Assembly: GCA_938034615.1 (NCBI GenBank)
Contig: CALHLW010000017.1
Coordinates: 1-50,153 of the forward strand
DNA: 50,153 nucleotides
Source of the DNA: an uncultured Neomegalonema sp.
GTDB taxonomy: Bacteria > Pseudomonadota > Alphaproteobacteria > Rhodobacterales > Rhodobacteraceae
Direction: 5' to 3'
Made by a program: the position numbers and the translations under genes. The notes under the pieces are model-generated. The model was given only the letters and a program-made list of their open reading frames with translations, made no database searches and was not told the origin of the DNA. Shown in pieces: positions 43,505-50,153 of the stretch; within the stretch, counting starts at the first letter, position 1; every line of letters starts with the position of its first letter.

Positions 43505-45507
43505 CAAAACGCCTGACCGATGCTGAGATAGAACTGGAAGTTGTCATCCTCGTCGCGTGGATCGATGGGAACGGCGACATCGAGGCGGATCGGGCCAACG
43601 GGGCTGAAATAGCGCAATCCGAGGCCCGGTCCCCAGCGCAGCGTTCCGTAATCGCTGAAGAATTCGTTGCTGACAATACCGGCATCGACGAAGGGGACGA
43701 CGCCGAAATTGCCGAAGCGCATCCGCATCTCGATACTGCCCTCGTAGACCCCAAGTGCACCATCCGGCACGCCGTCTTCATCGAGATCGTTGACGAACTG
43801 CTCGGCATAGGCGCGCACCGATCCGCCGCCGCCCGCAAAGACCCGGCGGTTGGCGGGGATGTTGTCGGCGTCATCCGCGAAGATCTGGGCGATCCGGCCC
43901 CGGACGGCGAAGATGTAATTGGCGTCGCGATCCAGCGAAATGTAGGTCGACGCTTCCAGATCCGTCTCGCCGAAGACCGTGACCTCTTCATCGAAGGATC
44001 CGACCCATGGTGTGGCGAGGGCCGTGATCCGGACGCCCTCGGTCGGGTTGAGCAGGTCGTCTGTTCCGTCATAGACCGCCGTGAAAGGGAGACCGAGCAG
44101 ATAGCTGTCGCGCTTGCGTCCATCAGACTCGCGGATCTGGACTGCCTCTCCGGCCAGCGAGGCGGTTACGGTCAGTTGGTCGCTCAATCTTTCCTCGATG
44201 CCGACGCTGCCTGTGGCCCCAAAGGACTCGAAGGCTTCGGTATCTTCGTGGAAGACTTCAAACCCGGCCAGCAGGTCACGTTCGGGTTTCTGCCAGCGGG
44301 GCTTGCGGTAATCGAGGCGGGCGCGCTGTTCTTCGAGCGAGATATCGAGCACCGCCAGCAAGGTCTCGTTCTGGCCGAAGAGATTGCGGTGTTCCCATGT
44401 TGCCACGCCGCCTGGACCGGTCGTGGTGGAATAGCTCAGTCCGACGGTTGCTTTGCGATGCTTCGATTCCTCGAAGACGATCTTGACCGGGGCCGTGAAT
44501 CGCCCGGTCTGCTCCCACCCTTCCGGCGGCTCCTCCGGCAGGACGATGGAGACGGCATCGAACAGGCGCGTGGCGGACAGCTCGCGCTGCACATCCGCTA
44601 TTTCCTTACGGGAGATGGGCGCACCGCGCTGCCACGTCACGAAGGATTTTACATATTTCTGCTCGACCGTTTCCAGCCCCTCGAAGGTCACGTCGCCGTA
44701 GGTGGTCAGGGGACCGGGCGCATAGGGGGTGCGGATGTCGATCGTATCGAAGTCGAAATTCGCCTCTGCCCGTCGCGTGCCTTTTTTGGCATAGGGATAG
44801 CCACTGGTTCCGAAGATGCGCGATGCCGCGACCTCGGCATCCACTACGGCACGTCCCTGCGCAGGGCCGCCAACATTAACGCTGACCGCGTCCTGAATCG
44901 TCTGTTCGAGCAGAGGGTCAATAGGCGTGGCGAAGGTCGCAAGCTGTCGCGCTAGGGCATAGCGCGGTCCTTTGCGGACGGAGACCTTGACGATCGGGGT
45001 GTCGAGGGTTTCCACGCTCTCGACATCTTCGATGATCTCGCCATTGTCGTCGAGGGACGGGGCGGTTTCAGGGGAGGCTGCTTTTTCGCTGATGACCGTG
45101 ATGGTCGCCTCGCCTTCGTAATATCCTTCGGATTTGAGGGCGCGCTCGATGATGTCTACGTCGGACGAGGCACGGCGCTTGAGCAACGCGATATTCGGGG
45201 GGGGCTTGTCCTGCAATCGATAGAGGCGTGTCGCGCCTTCGAGAATTGTCTGGATGCGCTTGTTCTCGGCGGTTTCATCCGGCGTATCGCCGACGCCGAG
45301 ACCTCGGGTTTCGATCTCGTAATCGAGACCTGCTTCCTCGGTCGGATCGATACCGAAGACGGGTTTATCGTCGCCGAACAACATGTTGAGACCGGGCGCG
45401 TTCCGCACGGCAGACGGGACCGAGGAACACCCGCTGACGGATGCCATCAGCGCGAGAAATATTGCTACCCGTGCGAGGGGTATCCGCGAGCACCGCTCCG
45501 GCATCAT
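43504..45507 (-). CDS. tamA: Autotransporter assembly complex outer-membrane protein TamA (lipoprotein signal)
   Basis: A 667-residue Omp85-family protein. Periplasmic POTRA-type domains occupy about 40-360: examples are IQTILEGATRLYRLQDKPPP, VKVSVRKGPRYALARQ and YGDVTFEGLETVEQKYVKSFVTWQRGAPIS. The C-terminal barrel runs from about 370 to the end, with the RLDVAVPIDPRDEDDNFQFYLSIGQAF closing strands split over its last 27 residues and a terminal Phe. It works with TamB to insert proteins or move lipids at the outer membrane. The N-terminus has a lipobox, VSGC with Cys27, after a good hydrophobic core (VAIFLALMAS). That is unusual for proteobacterial TamA and recalls the lipidated TamL of Bacteroidetes. 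AGGA precedes the ATG; a second ATG follows directly. It is translationally coupled to tamB. Confidence 0.93.
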   Translation of the reverse strand: MMPERCSRIPLARVAIFLALMASVSGCSSVPSAVRNAPGLNMLFGDDKPVFGIDPTEEAGLDYEIETRGLGVGDTPDETAENKRIQTILEGATRLYRLQDKPPPNIALLKRRASSDVDIIERALKSEGYYEGEATITVISEKAASPETAPSLDDNGEIIEDVESVETLDTPIVKVSVRKGPRYALARQLATFATPIDPLLEQTIQDAVSVNVGGPAQGRAVVDAEVAASRIFGTSGYPYAKKGTRRAEANFDFDTIDIRTPYAPGPLTTYGDVTFEGLETVEQKYVKSFVTWQRGAPISRKEIADVQRELSATRLFDAVSIVLPEEPPEGWEQTGRFTAPVKIVFEESKHRKATVGLSYSTTTGPGGVATWEHRNLFGQNETLLAVLDISLEEQRARLDYRKPRWQKPERDLLAGFEVFHEDTEAFESFGATGSVGIEERLSDQLTVTASLAGEAVQIRESDGRKRDSYLLGLPFTAVYDGTDDLLNPTEGVRITALATPWVGSFDEEVTVFGETDLEASTYISLDRDANYIFAVRGRIAQIFADDADNIPANRRVFAGGGGSVRAYAEQFVNDLDEDGVPDGALGVYEGSIEMRMRFGNFGVVPFVDAGIVSNEFFSDYGTLRWGPGLGLRYFSPVGPIRLDVAVPIDPRDEDDNFQFYLSIGQAF

Positions 45508-45670
45508 CGTTCCTGCCCGCCATTATCGTTTCGGGTACAGCATACCGCACCGGCAGGCTGTACTGTCAACGTCTTAGGCGGGGCGAATGGGGCGATCACA
45601 GGGCATTGTCTCTTCTGGAAAGTGTCGAAACGGGATGGAGGCATTGTTAAATGCATCGAAAGCATCGCGC

Positions 45671-45700
45671 TTGACAGATCATCCTTACCGGGGTCTTAAT
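45671..45700 (+). promoter_or_regulatory. Candidate sigma70-type promoter for the structured RNA
   Basis: A consensus TTGACA (45671-45676) is followed after 18 bases by CTTAAT (45695-45700), four of six matching TATAAT. The predicted start near 45707 lies upstream of the long inverted repeat. No gene on the plus strand follows, which fits a non-coding transcript. Confidence 0.4.
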
Positions 45701-45706
45701 GTTCAT

Positions 45707-45936
45707 GTTTTGTTCATTTCGATATCTATGGACCGGACCTTGAAGATAGAGTTGCAAAAGACAATTTTTCTGCGGTTGGAGTGAAACGCAATCAAGGTGA
45801 GTCAAAAATTGCCCTAAGCGCTACCCGCGGCAAATGGACATTTTTTGACATGCCGTGGCCTAACCAGATCGCGTTTCACTTTGGTAGTAGAAATGGTCGC
45901 GATGCTGGGATCCATGCGGTCGATAAGGCGCTATAT
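45707..45936 (+). ncRNA. Candidate structured non-coding RNA (6S-like rod possible)
   Basis: The core pairs 45767-45793 with 45867-45893: 27 positions with only two mismatches and six G-U pairs, including the perfect 9-bp GTGAAACGC/GCGTTTCAC. Inside it, 45801-45808 (GTCAAAAA) pairs with 45842-45849, then TTGCC (45809-45813) with GGCAA (45829-45833), then GCG with CGC. The G-U pairs would become A-C mismatches on the other strand, so plus-strand transcription is favoured. Weaker outer pairing (45721-45735 with 45917-45936) may extend it. Ends are guesses. A long bulged rod near zapA recalls 6S RNA, but I cannot confirm the family. Confidence 0.4.
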
Positions 45937-46092
45937 CAATGTCGGTTGTTGGCGGAGATTGCCCGCCGGGAAGCGGAAGTATTTGATACGTCTTATATTC
46001 TCGGGATTTCGGGGCCTAGTGCCTTCCGTCCGGTGGGGCGGGTGGGTGTTTGTACTGTTCACTTCCTCGACCACCTGCGTAGTGACAAGAGA

Positions 46093-46110
46093 TTCCCGCT
46101 TTCGCGGGAA
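46093..46110. repeat. REP-like palindrome
   Basis: TTCCCGC (46093-46099) and GCGGGAA (46104-46110) with loop TTTC, flanked by sequence that reads GTCGTTCCCGCGAAAGCGGG on the minus strand. It is the common proteobacterial REP-type hairpin, 16 bp past the zapA stop. Only one copy is seen in this window. It may also stabilise or end the zapA transcript. Confidence 0.6.
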
Positions 46111-46126
46111 CGACATCAGAAAGAAA

Positions 46127-46495
46127 TCAGGTAACGGCCTCGATTTCGCCCGTCACCACCTCGATCTGCGCGGCGGCGCGGTCTAGCATCTGGGCGACTG
46201 CCGTTTCCATTTCGGCGATGCGTTCGTCCGGAGCACCGCCCGCACCGCCCGCTTTCAGGGCCGCGACTTCTTCTTCCAGTGCTGTGACGCGCTGGTCTTT
46301 TTCATGCAGCTCGTCGGCGACCATCAGCGCAGCGAGCAGCATGTTGCGGCCCTCGTTCGCGGGTGATTTGTTCACCTCGATGGAATTGGAATGACGGTCG
46401 ATGCGCTTCGATAGCGACAGGACGTGTTCCTGTTCACCCTCGCCGCAGCTCAGACGGTAGGCCCGCCCGTTGACCTCAACTGTGACCTGCGGCAT
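46127..46495 (-). CDS. zapA: Cell division protein ZapA
   Basis: A 122-residue ZapA homologue, a cytosolic protein that bundles FtsZ filaments. The N-terminal globular part is MPQVTVEVNGRAYRLSCGEGEQEHV, split at the family's strand-turn-helix, followed by LSKRIDRH and ANEGRNMLLAALMVADELHEKD. The C-terminal half is a coiled coil (VTALEEEVAALKAG, then IAEMETAVAQMLDRAA). The length is normal for alphaproteobacteria. Its first 20 bases overlap the end of the small coiled-coil gene, so the two are co-translated. Downstream lies the REP-like hairpin and the gene-free stretch. Confidence 0.92.
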   Translation of the reverse strand: MPQVTVEVNGRAYRLSCGEGEQEHVLSLSKRIDRHSNSIEVNKSPANEGRNMLLAALMVADELHEKDQRVTALEEEVAALKAGGAGGAPDERIAEMETAVAQMLDRAAAQIEVVTGEIEAVT

Positions 46496-46679
46496 TCGAC
46501 CCCTCCTCGCCCAGCACCCTGCGCAGGGCGGTAATCGCCTGATCGATGCGCGTCACGGCCATGGCCCGTTCCTGCTCGTCCAGTGGTTTCGTCGCTTTCA
46601 GGCGCTCGGCGGCGACCTGAAGGCCCGAAAGGGCGGTGTTGAATCGTTCAACCGCCGCTTCCAACTCATTGGCGTGCAT
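46476..46679 (-). CDS. Small coiled-coil protein encoded just before zapA
   Basis: A 67-residue protein, nearly all heptad-like helix: MHANELEAAVERFNTALSGL, then LQVAAERLKATK and ERAMAVTRIDQAITALRRVL. I chose ATG 46679 because a strong GAGGGAG ribosome-binding site precedes it and the residues upstream look non-coding. Small coiled-coil proteins in this position next to zapA are common in alphaproteobacteria and are thought to take part in division with ZapA, like ZapB elsewhere; this is inferred. Overlap with zapA is 20 bp. Confidence 0.8.
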   Translation of the reverse strand: MHANELEAAVERFNTALSGLQVAAERLKATKPLDEQERAMAVTRIDQAITALRRVLGEEGSNAAGHS

Positions 46680-46773
46680 GGACGATCTCCCTCGGCGCGA
46701 ATCAGTTCTCGAAACGAGACGTAACACACTTTCGCCACGGTTAGCCACTTGGCGAGAAGGGTTTGGAGGCACA

Positions 46774-46910
46774 TATTTACATTCGTGCCGACAAGGGCAC
46801 ATCCCCGCGCACGGGCGCGCAAACAGCATCGAAAACCTCGCCCTGACGATCTTGCGAAACCTCACTCCTGTGGTTGTTCGACATATGACGTGCTCACCCT
46901 ATTTACATTC
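46774..46910 (+). promoter_or_regulatory. Divergent promoter region with an 11-bp direct repeat
   Basis: In the 296 bp between the coiled-coil gene and the kinase gene, TATTTACATTC occurs twice in the same direction (46774-46784 and 46900-46910), 126 bp apart. The first is followed by GTGCC/GGCAC (46785-46789, 46796-46800), and a small TCTCG-AAA-CGAGA dyad is at 46707-46719. These could be sites for one regulator acting on the kinase gene. No promoter boxes are clear. Confidence 0.35.
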
Positions 46911-46975
46911 AGGTAAGATTCGTCTTTTAAACGTGACGTTGCGTGAGGGGGCATTCCTACGCGAGAACAACCCAG

Positions 46976-48649
46976 ATGATCGATCATCCGGACGTGCCTG
47001 CGCTTCGTGAACTTGGCATCGTAGATGGGCCTGCCGATGAAGGATTCGACCGGCTGACGCGGCTCGCGTCGATGGTAGTGCCCGCGCCGACGGCCCTGAT
47101 CTCCATCGTCGAATTTGATTGCGAACGGCAGTTTTTCGTCAGCTCATGCTGTCTTCCCGAACCGTTTGCAAGCGCTCGTCAAACGCCCCTCGACCACTCT
47201 TTCTGCAAGCACGTCAAGACAAGCGGCGAACCGCTCATCGTGGATAACGCCCATGACTATCCGCTCGTAAAGGACAACCTAGCCGTCCCTATACTTGGCG
47301 TCGTCGCCTATCTCGGCGTTCCGATCTACGGCGCGGATGACGAGGCAATCGGCGCACTCTGCTTGATCGACAGTGAACCGCGCGTCTGGTCGGAGCAGGA
47401 TGTCGAGAAGCTGAAAGATGTAGCCGCCGCAGTCACGGATCAGATCAGACTTCGCATAGCCTGCGCCGAGCGTGATCGTGCCGCCTGTGCGGCCCGCAAG
47501 GCCAACCGCTCCAAGAGCGCGTTTCTCGCAAATATGAGCCACGAAATCCGCACGCCCCTCAACGGCATCCTTGGTATGGCTTCCGCGTTGAAGCATACAT
47601 CATTGGCTGCGAAACAGCAGTATATGCTGGGCGTTATCTCGAATGCGGGGGAGCATCTGCTCTCCCTTCTCAGCGATATTCTCGACACCGCGAAGATCGA
47701 GTCGGGTGAGGTCGAGGAACGGCACGATATCGTCGATCCCGTCACCCTCGTTGGTGACGTCGTGGCGCTGTTCGATCAGAAAGCGAAGGAAGAGAATCTC
47801 GACCTGTCACTCGAAACCGCTTTGGTCGATGGCGAGTATATCGAAGCGAACGCAAAATCGATCCGTCAGGTCGTCATGAATCTGGTCGCCAACGCCATCA
47901 AGTTTACGGATGATGGGTCAGTGCGGGTCCGGGCCGATCTGGTCGCTGCGGGAACCGATGATTCCCTCGAATTGCGGATAGTCGTCGCGGATACCGGGTC
48001 GGGCGTGCCCGATGAGCAGAAAGATCGCATCTTCTGCCGCTTTAATCAGGGCGATCATACGGCGGACAAACATGCGGGCGGTATCGGCCTCGGGTTGTCG
48101 ATCTCGAAGATGATCTGCGAGTTTCACGGGGGCGATTTGGTCGTCGAAGACACGCCCGGCGGGGGCGCAACCTTTATTGCGAGCTTTGCCGTTTGCCCCG
48201 GAGATATCGCAAAACCTGACGTCGCGCCGGAGAATCCTTGTGCGATATCAGCAGTGCATGACAAGACCCTGAAAATTCTGATCGCCGAAGACAATGTGGT
48301 CAATCAGCGTGTCTTCGAGGCCTTGATCGGCACTGCGTCGGTCGATCTCGATTTTGTCCTGAACGGGGAAGAGGCGTTGAGCAAGATCGCCAATACTTCC
48401 TATGATGGCGCGTTCATCGATGTGAGTATGCCGGTGATGGATGGCATGGAATTCGTCCAGCGGCATCGTCAGGGCGAGACGGAGGGCGTTCGTCTGCCTT
48501 TGGTCGCCTGTACGGCCAATGTCATGCCCGCTCAGATCGAATCCTATGCAAAGGCAGGCTTTGATCGGCATCTGCCGAAACCCCTCGATTTCGACGGCGT
48601 GGCCGCGAGCCTGGAATGGATCAGGCAGCAGAAACGGTCGGTCGCATAG
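46976..48649 (+). CDS. Hybrid histidine kinase with GAF and receiver domains
   Basis: A 557-residue soluble sensor kinase with no membrane helix. An N-terminal GAF domain (about 1-165; FDRLTRLASMVVPAPTALIS, HSFCKHVKTSGEPLIV, AYLGVPIYG) would bind a small ligand or sense redox state. The dimerisation/phosphoacceptor helix has H189 in FLANMSHEIRTPLNGILGMA. The ATPase has the N-box QVVMNLVANAIKFT, G1 DTGSGVPDEQ and G2 GGIGLGLSISKM. The C-terminal receiver (about 430-557) has E438-D439, phosphoacceptor D482 (FIDVSMPVMDGMEF) and KPL. No DNA-binding or HPt domain follows, so phosphate must go to a partner elsewhere. I use ATG 46976; a GTG at 46943 is an alternative. The receiver-only protein at 7132 is a possible but unsupported partner. 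Confidence 0.92.
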   Translation: MIDHPDVPALRELGIVDGPADEGFDRLTRLASMVVPAPTALISIVEFDCERQFFVSSCCLPEPFASARQTPLDHSFCKHVKTSGEPLIVDNAHDYPLVKDNLAVPILGVVAYLGVPIYGADDEAIGALCLIDSEPRVWSEQDVEKLKDVAAAVTDQIRLRIACAERDRAACAARKANRSKSAFLANMSHEIRTPLNGILGMASALKHTSLAAKQQYMLGVISNAGEHLLSLLSDILDTAKIESGEVEERHDIVDPVTLVGDVVALFDQKAKEENLDLSLETALVDGEYIEANAKSIRQVVMNLVANAIKFTDDGSVRVRADLVAAGTDDSLELRIVVADTGSGVPDEQKDRIFCRFNQGDHTADKHAGGIGLGLSISKMICEFHGGDLVVEDTPGGGATFIASFAVCPGDIAKPDVAPENPCAISAVHDKTLKILIAEDNVVNQRVFEALIGTASVDLDFVLNGEEALSKIANTSYDGAFIDVSMPVMDGMEFVQRHRQGETEGVRLPLVACTANVMPAQIESYAKAGFDRHLPKPLDFDGVAASLEWIRQQKRSVA

Positions 48650-48721
48650 GCATCGCTCTCACATCATAGGGGCTTGTCGCTTTGCAGAGCGTGCCGTTCG
48701 TGCTAACGGGCCTCGTATCCC

Positions 48722-48749
48722 GGCGCAGGTCATTCCGCCTGTGCCTTTT
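48722..48749 (+). terminator. Terminator-like hairpin immediately upstream of gap
   Basis: GGCGCAGG (48722-48729) pairs with CCTGTGCC (48738-48745), 8 bp with one G-U, loop of 8, followed by four T (48746-48749). It lies 72 bases past the kinase stop and 23 before the gap start. It could end the kinase transcript. Because there is no room for a promoter after it, any gap transcript from upstream must read through, so attenuation is also possible. Confidence 0.6.
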
Positions 48750-48772
48750 CACATCGGTTTCTGGAGGTTTGC

Positions 48773-49780
48773 ATGGCCGTTCGCGTCGCAATCAATGGGT
48801 TTGGTCGTATCGGTAGGAACGTGCTGCGCGCGATCTACGAATCGGGTCGCACCGATATCGAAGTGGTTGCGATCAACGATCTCGGCCCGGTCGAGACCAA
48901 TGCGCATCTGCTGCGCTACGACTCCGTGCATGGCCGGTTTCCAGGCACCGTGAAGGTCGATGGCGATACCATCGATATGGGGCGCGGCCCGATCAAGGTG
49001 ACGGCGATACGCAACCCTGAAGAACTGCCCTGGAAAGAGCACAGCGTCGATATCGCGATGGAGTGCACCGGCATCTTTACCGATGCCGAGAAAGCCAAGA
49101 TGCACCTGACGGCAGGGGCCAAGCGCGTGCTGGTTTCCGCCCCCGCCAAGGGCGCATCGAAAACCATCGTCTATGGTGTGAACCATGACAGCCTGACCGC
49201 CGACGACCTGATCGTTTCCAATGCCTCCTGCACCACAAACTGCCTCGCACCCATCGCGCAGGTGTTGCATCAGACGGTCGGCATCGATCTGGGCTTCATG
49301 ACCACCATCCACGCCTATACCGGCGATCAGCCGACCCTCGATACGATGCATTCCGATCCCTACCGGGGCCGCGCAGCCGCCATGTCGATGATCCCGACCT
49401 CCACCGGCGCCGCCAAGGCCGTGGGCCTCGTGATGCCTGAACTCGACGGCAAGCTGGACGGCACGGCGATCCGGGTGCCTACGGCGAACGTGTCGGTGGT
49501 GGACCTGAAGATCGTGGGGTCAAAATCCACCAGCGTCGAGGCGATCAATGACGCGATGCTCGAAGCGGCCAATGGTCGTCTCAAGGGCATCCTTCAGGTC
49601 GCCGACGAGCCGCTCGTCTCCATCGACTTCAATCACGATGCGCATTCGTCCTCCTTTGCTTCGCCACAAACGAAGGTCATGGATGGTCGCCTCTGTCGCG
49701 TTCTGTCGTGGTATGACAACGAATGGGGTTTCTCGAACCGCATGTCGGATACGGCGGTCGCGATGGGCAAATTGCTCTGA
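48773..49780 (+). CDS. gap: Glyceraldehyde-3-phosphate dehydrogenase, type I
   Basis: GAPDH, 335 residues, the usual length. It converts glyceraldehyde-3-phosphate to 1,3-bisphosphoglycerate in the cytosol. [12 protein letters not shown] opens the NAD-binding domain. The active-site motif is SNASCTTNC with nucleophile C153. [39 protein letters not shown] and the final [12 protein letters not shown] are all intact. [21 protein letters not shown] is typical of alphaproteobacterial enzymes, and D36 in that stretch suits NAD. A good GGAGG site lies before the ATG. It is followed after eight bases by a small secreted protein and then pgk, so the three form an operon; a transketolase gene, often next to gap, is not here. 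Confidence 0.97.
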   Translation: MAVRVAINGFGRIGRNVLRAIYESGRTDIEVVAINDLGPVETNAHLLRYDSVHGRFPGTVKVDGDTIDMGRGPIKVTAIRNPEELPWKEHSVDIAMECTGIFTDAEKAKMHLTAGAKRVLVSAPAKGASKTIVYGVNHDSLTADDLIVSNASCTTNCLAPIAQVLHQTVGIDLGFMTTIHAYTGDQPTLDTMHSDPYRGRAAAMSMIPTSTGAAKAVGLVMPELDGKLDGTAIRVPTANVSVVDLKIVGSKSTSVEAINDAMLEAANGRLKGILQVADEPLVSIDFNHDAHSSSFASPQTKVMDGRLCRVLSWYDNEWGFSNRMSDTAVAMGKLL

Positions 49781-49788
49781 GGGTAACG

Positions 49789-50070
49789 ATGCGAAAAACG
49801 ATGATTGCAGCGAGCGGCTCGATGCTGCTGCTCGCTTCCCCGGCCCTTGCCGCCAACTGCGTCAAGCCGACTGCGCCACCCGTGGCGGACAAGAACAGTC
49901 TGAGCCTCGAACAGCGCAATGCGATGGTCGCCCAGATCGATACGTATATCGCGGCGATGAACGACTACCTTGCCTGTCTCGAAAAATCCGACGATGTGGC
50001 GCGGGCCGAGGCCGAAGCGATCATCAAAGCCTTCGAAGCGCCCGTCGCGGACCTCGAAATCGTCCAGTAG
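49789..50070 (+). CDS. Small secreted protein of unknown function between gap and pgk
   Basis: A 93-residue protein. ATG 49789 has a GAGGG site and gives a clear Sec signal peptide (MRKTMIAASGSMLLLASPALA, cleavage after ALA, in two stretches). The mature 72 residues begin NCVKPTAPPVADKNSLSLEQ and continue as a helix-rich domain with AMNDYLACLEK. Two Cys (about residues 25 and 63) may form a disulfide, and the Pro-rich start with a Y-L-x-C-L helix recalls small exported hypothetical proteins of alphaproteobacteria. It sits in the gap-pgk operon, eight bases after gap and 30 before pgk, yet acts outside the cytosol. Function unknown. Confidence 0.8.
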   Translation: MRKTMIAASGSMLLLASPALAANCVKPTAPPVADKNSLSLEQRNAMVAQIDTYIAAMNDYLACLEKSDDVARAEAEAIIKAFEAPVADLEIVQ

Positions 50071-50100
50071 ACGCCGTTTCTCCAGAGGAATCCGACGCCC

Positions 50101-50153
50101 ATGAGCTACAAGACCCTCGACCGCGTGAACCTCGCAGGAAAAACCGTGCTGGT
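50101..50153 (+). CDS. pgk: Phosphoglycerate kinase, 5' fragment
   Basis: Only the first 17 codons are inside the window (MSYKTLDRVNLAGKTVL), cut off by the window end. They match the N-terminus of phosphoglycerate kinase, where the AGKTVLVR strand precedes the first substrate-binding loop. An AGAGGAA ribosome-binding site lies upstream, and the position after gap agrees. The call rests on a short stretch plus context. Confidence 0.85.
   Translation, partial: MSYKTLDRVNLAGKTVL

Larger units (their letters stand above)
45508..46126. other. Gene-free stretch between tamA and zapA
   Basis: About 620 bp with no convincing coding region and visibly lower GC than its surroundings. It holds the tamA promoter side (from 45508), a candidate sigma70-type promoter (45671-45700), a long imperfect inverted repeat (45767-45893) that would fold as an RNA rod, and a REP-like hairpin (46093-46110) next to the zapA stop. 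In many alphaproteobacteria the 6S RNA gene lies just downstream of zapA, which makes this the place to look for it. Confidence 0.6.

Noticed and set aside
45781-46134. 117-codon plus-strand frame in the gene-free stretch
   Set aside because: Its 3' end is the translation of the REP-like hairpin (KRFPLSRER), a common false gene. The rest lies over the RNA-rod inverted repeat and shows no family features.
1-50153. CRISPR array, tRNA, rRNA, IS element, prophage or attachment site
   Set aside because: No regularly spaced short repeats outside the tamB coding array, no cloverleaf, and no transposase, integrase or phage protein was seen.

Overview
The window is a GC-rich, gene-dense chromosomal segment with no rRNA, tRNA, CRISPR array, insertion sequence or phage gene that I can see. 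The gene content points to an alphaproteobacterium. Pointers are a zapA gene with a small coiled-coil partner near gap-pgk, a TamA/TamB pair, an Fe-type superoxide dismutase, and a full exosortase A (XrtA) exopolysaccharide locus of the kind known from Sphingomonadales and some related marine lineages. I cannot fix the genus from sequence alone.

Layout. (1) 1-7.5 kb holds metabolic and housekeeping genes: a dehydrogenase/lactonase pair, a small monooxygenase, two EamA-type transporters, folD, a 3-hydroxyisobutyrate dehydrogenase, sodB and an orphan receiver protein. (2) 7.6-13.8 kb is the edge of the exopolysaccharide locus. It has a LOG-family phosphoribohydrolase coupled to an XrtA-type sugar transferase, a divergent secreted protein with RTX repeats, an enoyl-CoA hydratase/isomerase and a DUF817 membrane protein. 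(3) 13.7-28.7 kb is one minus-strand block of ten tightly spaced genes. In transcription order these are chain-length determinant, tyrosine autokinase, outer-membrane barrel, ATPase, polysaccharide deacetylase, FemAB-like protein, glycosyltransferase, exosortase A, amidotransferase and a TPR protein (PrsT). Together they would make and export a polysaccharide and process PEP-CTERM proteins. No PEP-CTERM substrate, outer-membrane export secretin-like protein or PrsK/PrsR regulator lies in the window. (4) 28.9-33.6 kb carries mfd and a translationally coupled flavoprotein. (5) 33.6-45.5 kb carries tamA-tamB. (6) 45.5-46.1 kb is a gene-free stretch that can fold as a long RNA rod. (7) 46.1 kb to the end carries zapA and its coiled-coil neighbour, a hybrid histidine kinase, gap, a small secreted protein and the start of pgk.

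The most unusual object is TamB. It is 3301 residues long because a 142-residue module is repeated 14 times. The motif starting each unit falls exactly every 426 bp across 13 consecutive intervals (41554 down to 36016). Removing 13 units would leave about 1455 residues, near a normal TamB. Its partner TamA has a lipoprotein signal, and TamB has what looks like a cleavable rather than an anchoring signal.

Several RNA-level signals also stand out. Two mutually exclusive hairpins control access to the ribosome-binding site of the XrtA autokinase gene (26891-26929). A textbook intrinsic terminator for sodB is embedded in the first codons of rarD (6215-6241). A terminator-like hairpin sits immediately before gap (48722-48749), and a candidate structured RNA lies at about 45707-45936. 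All base pairing was worked out by eye.
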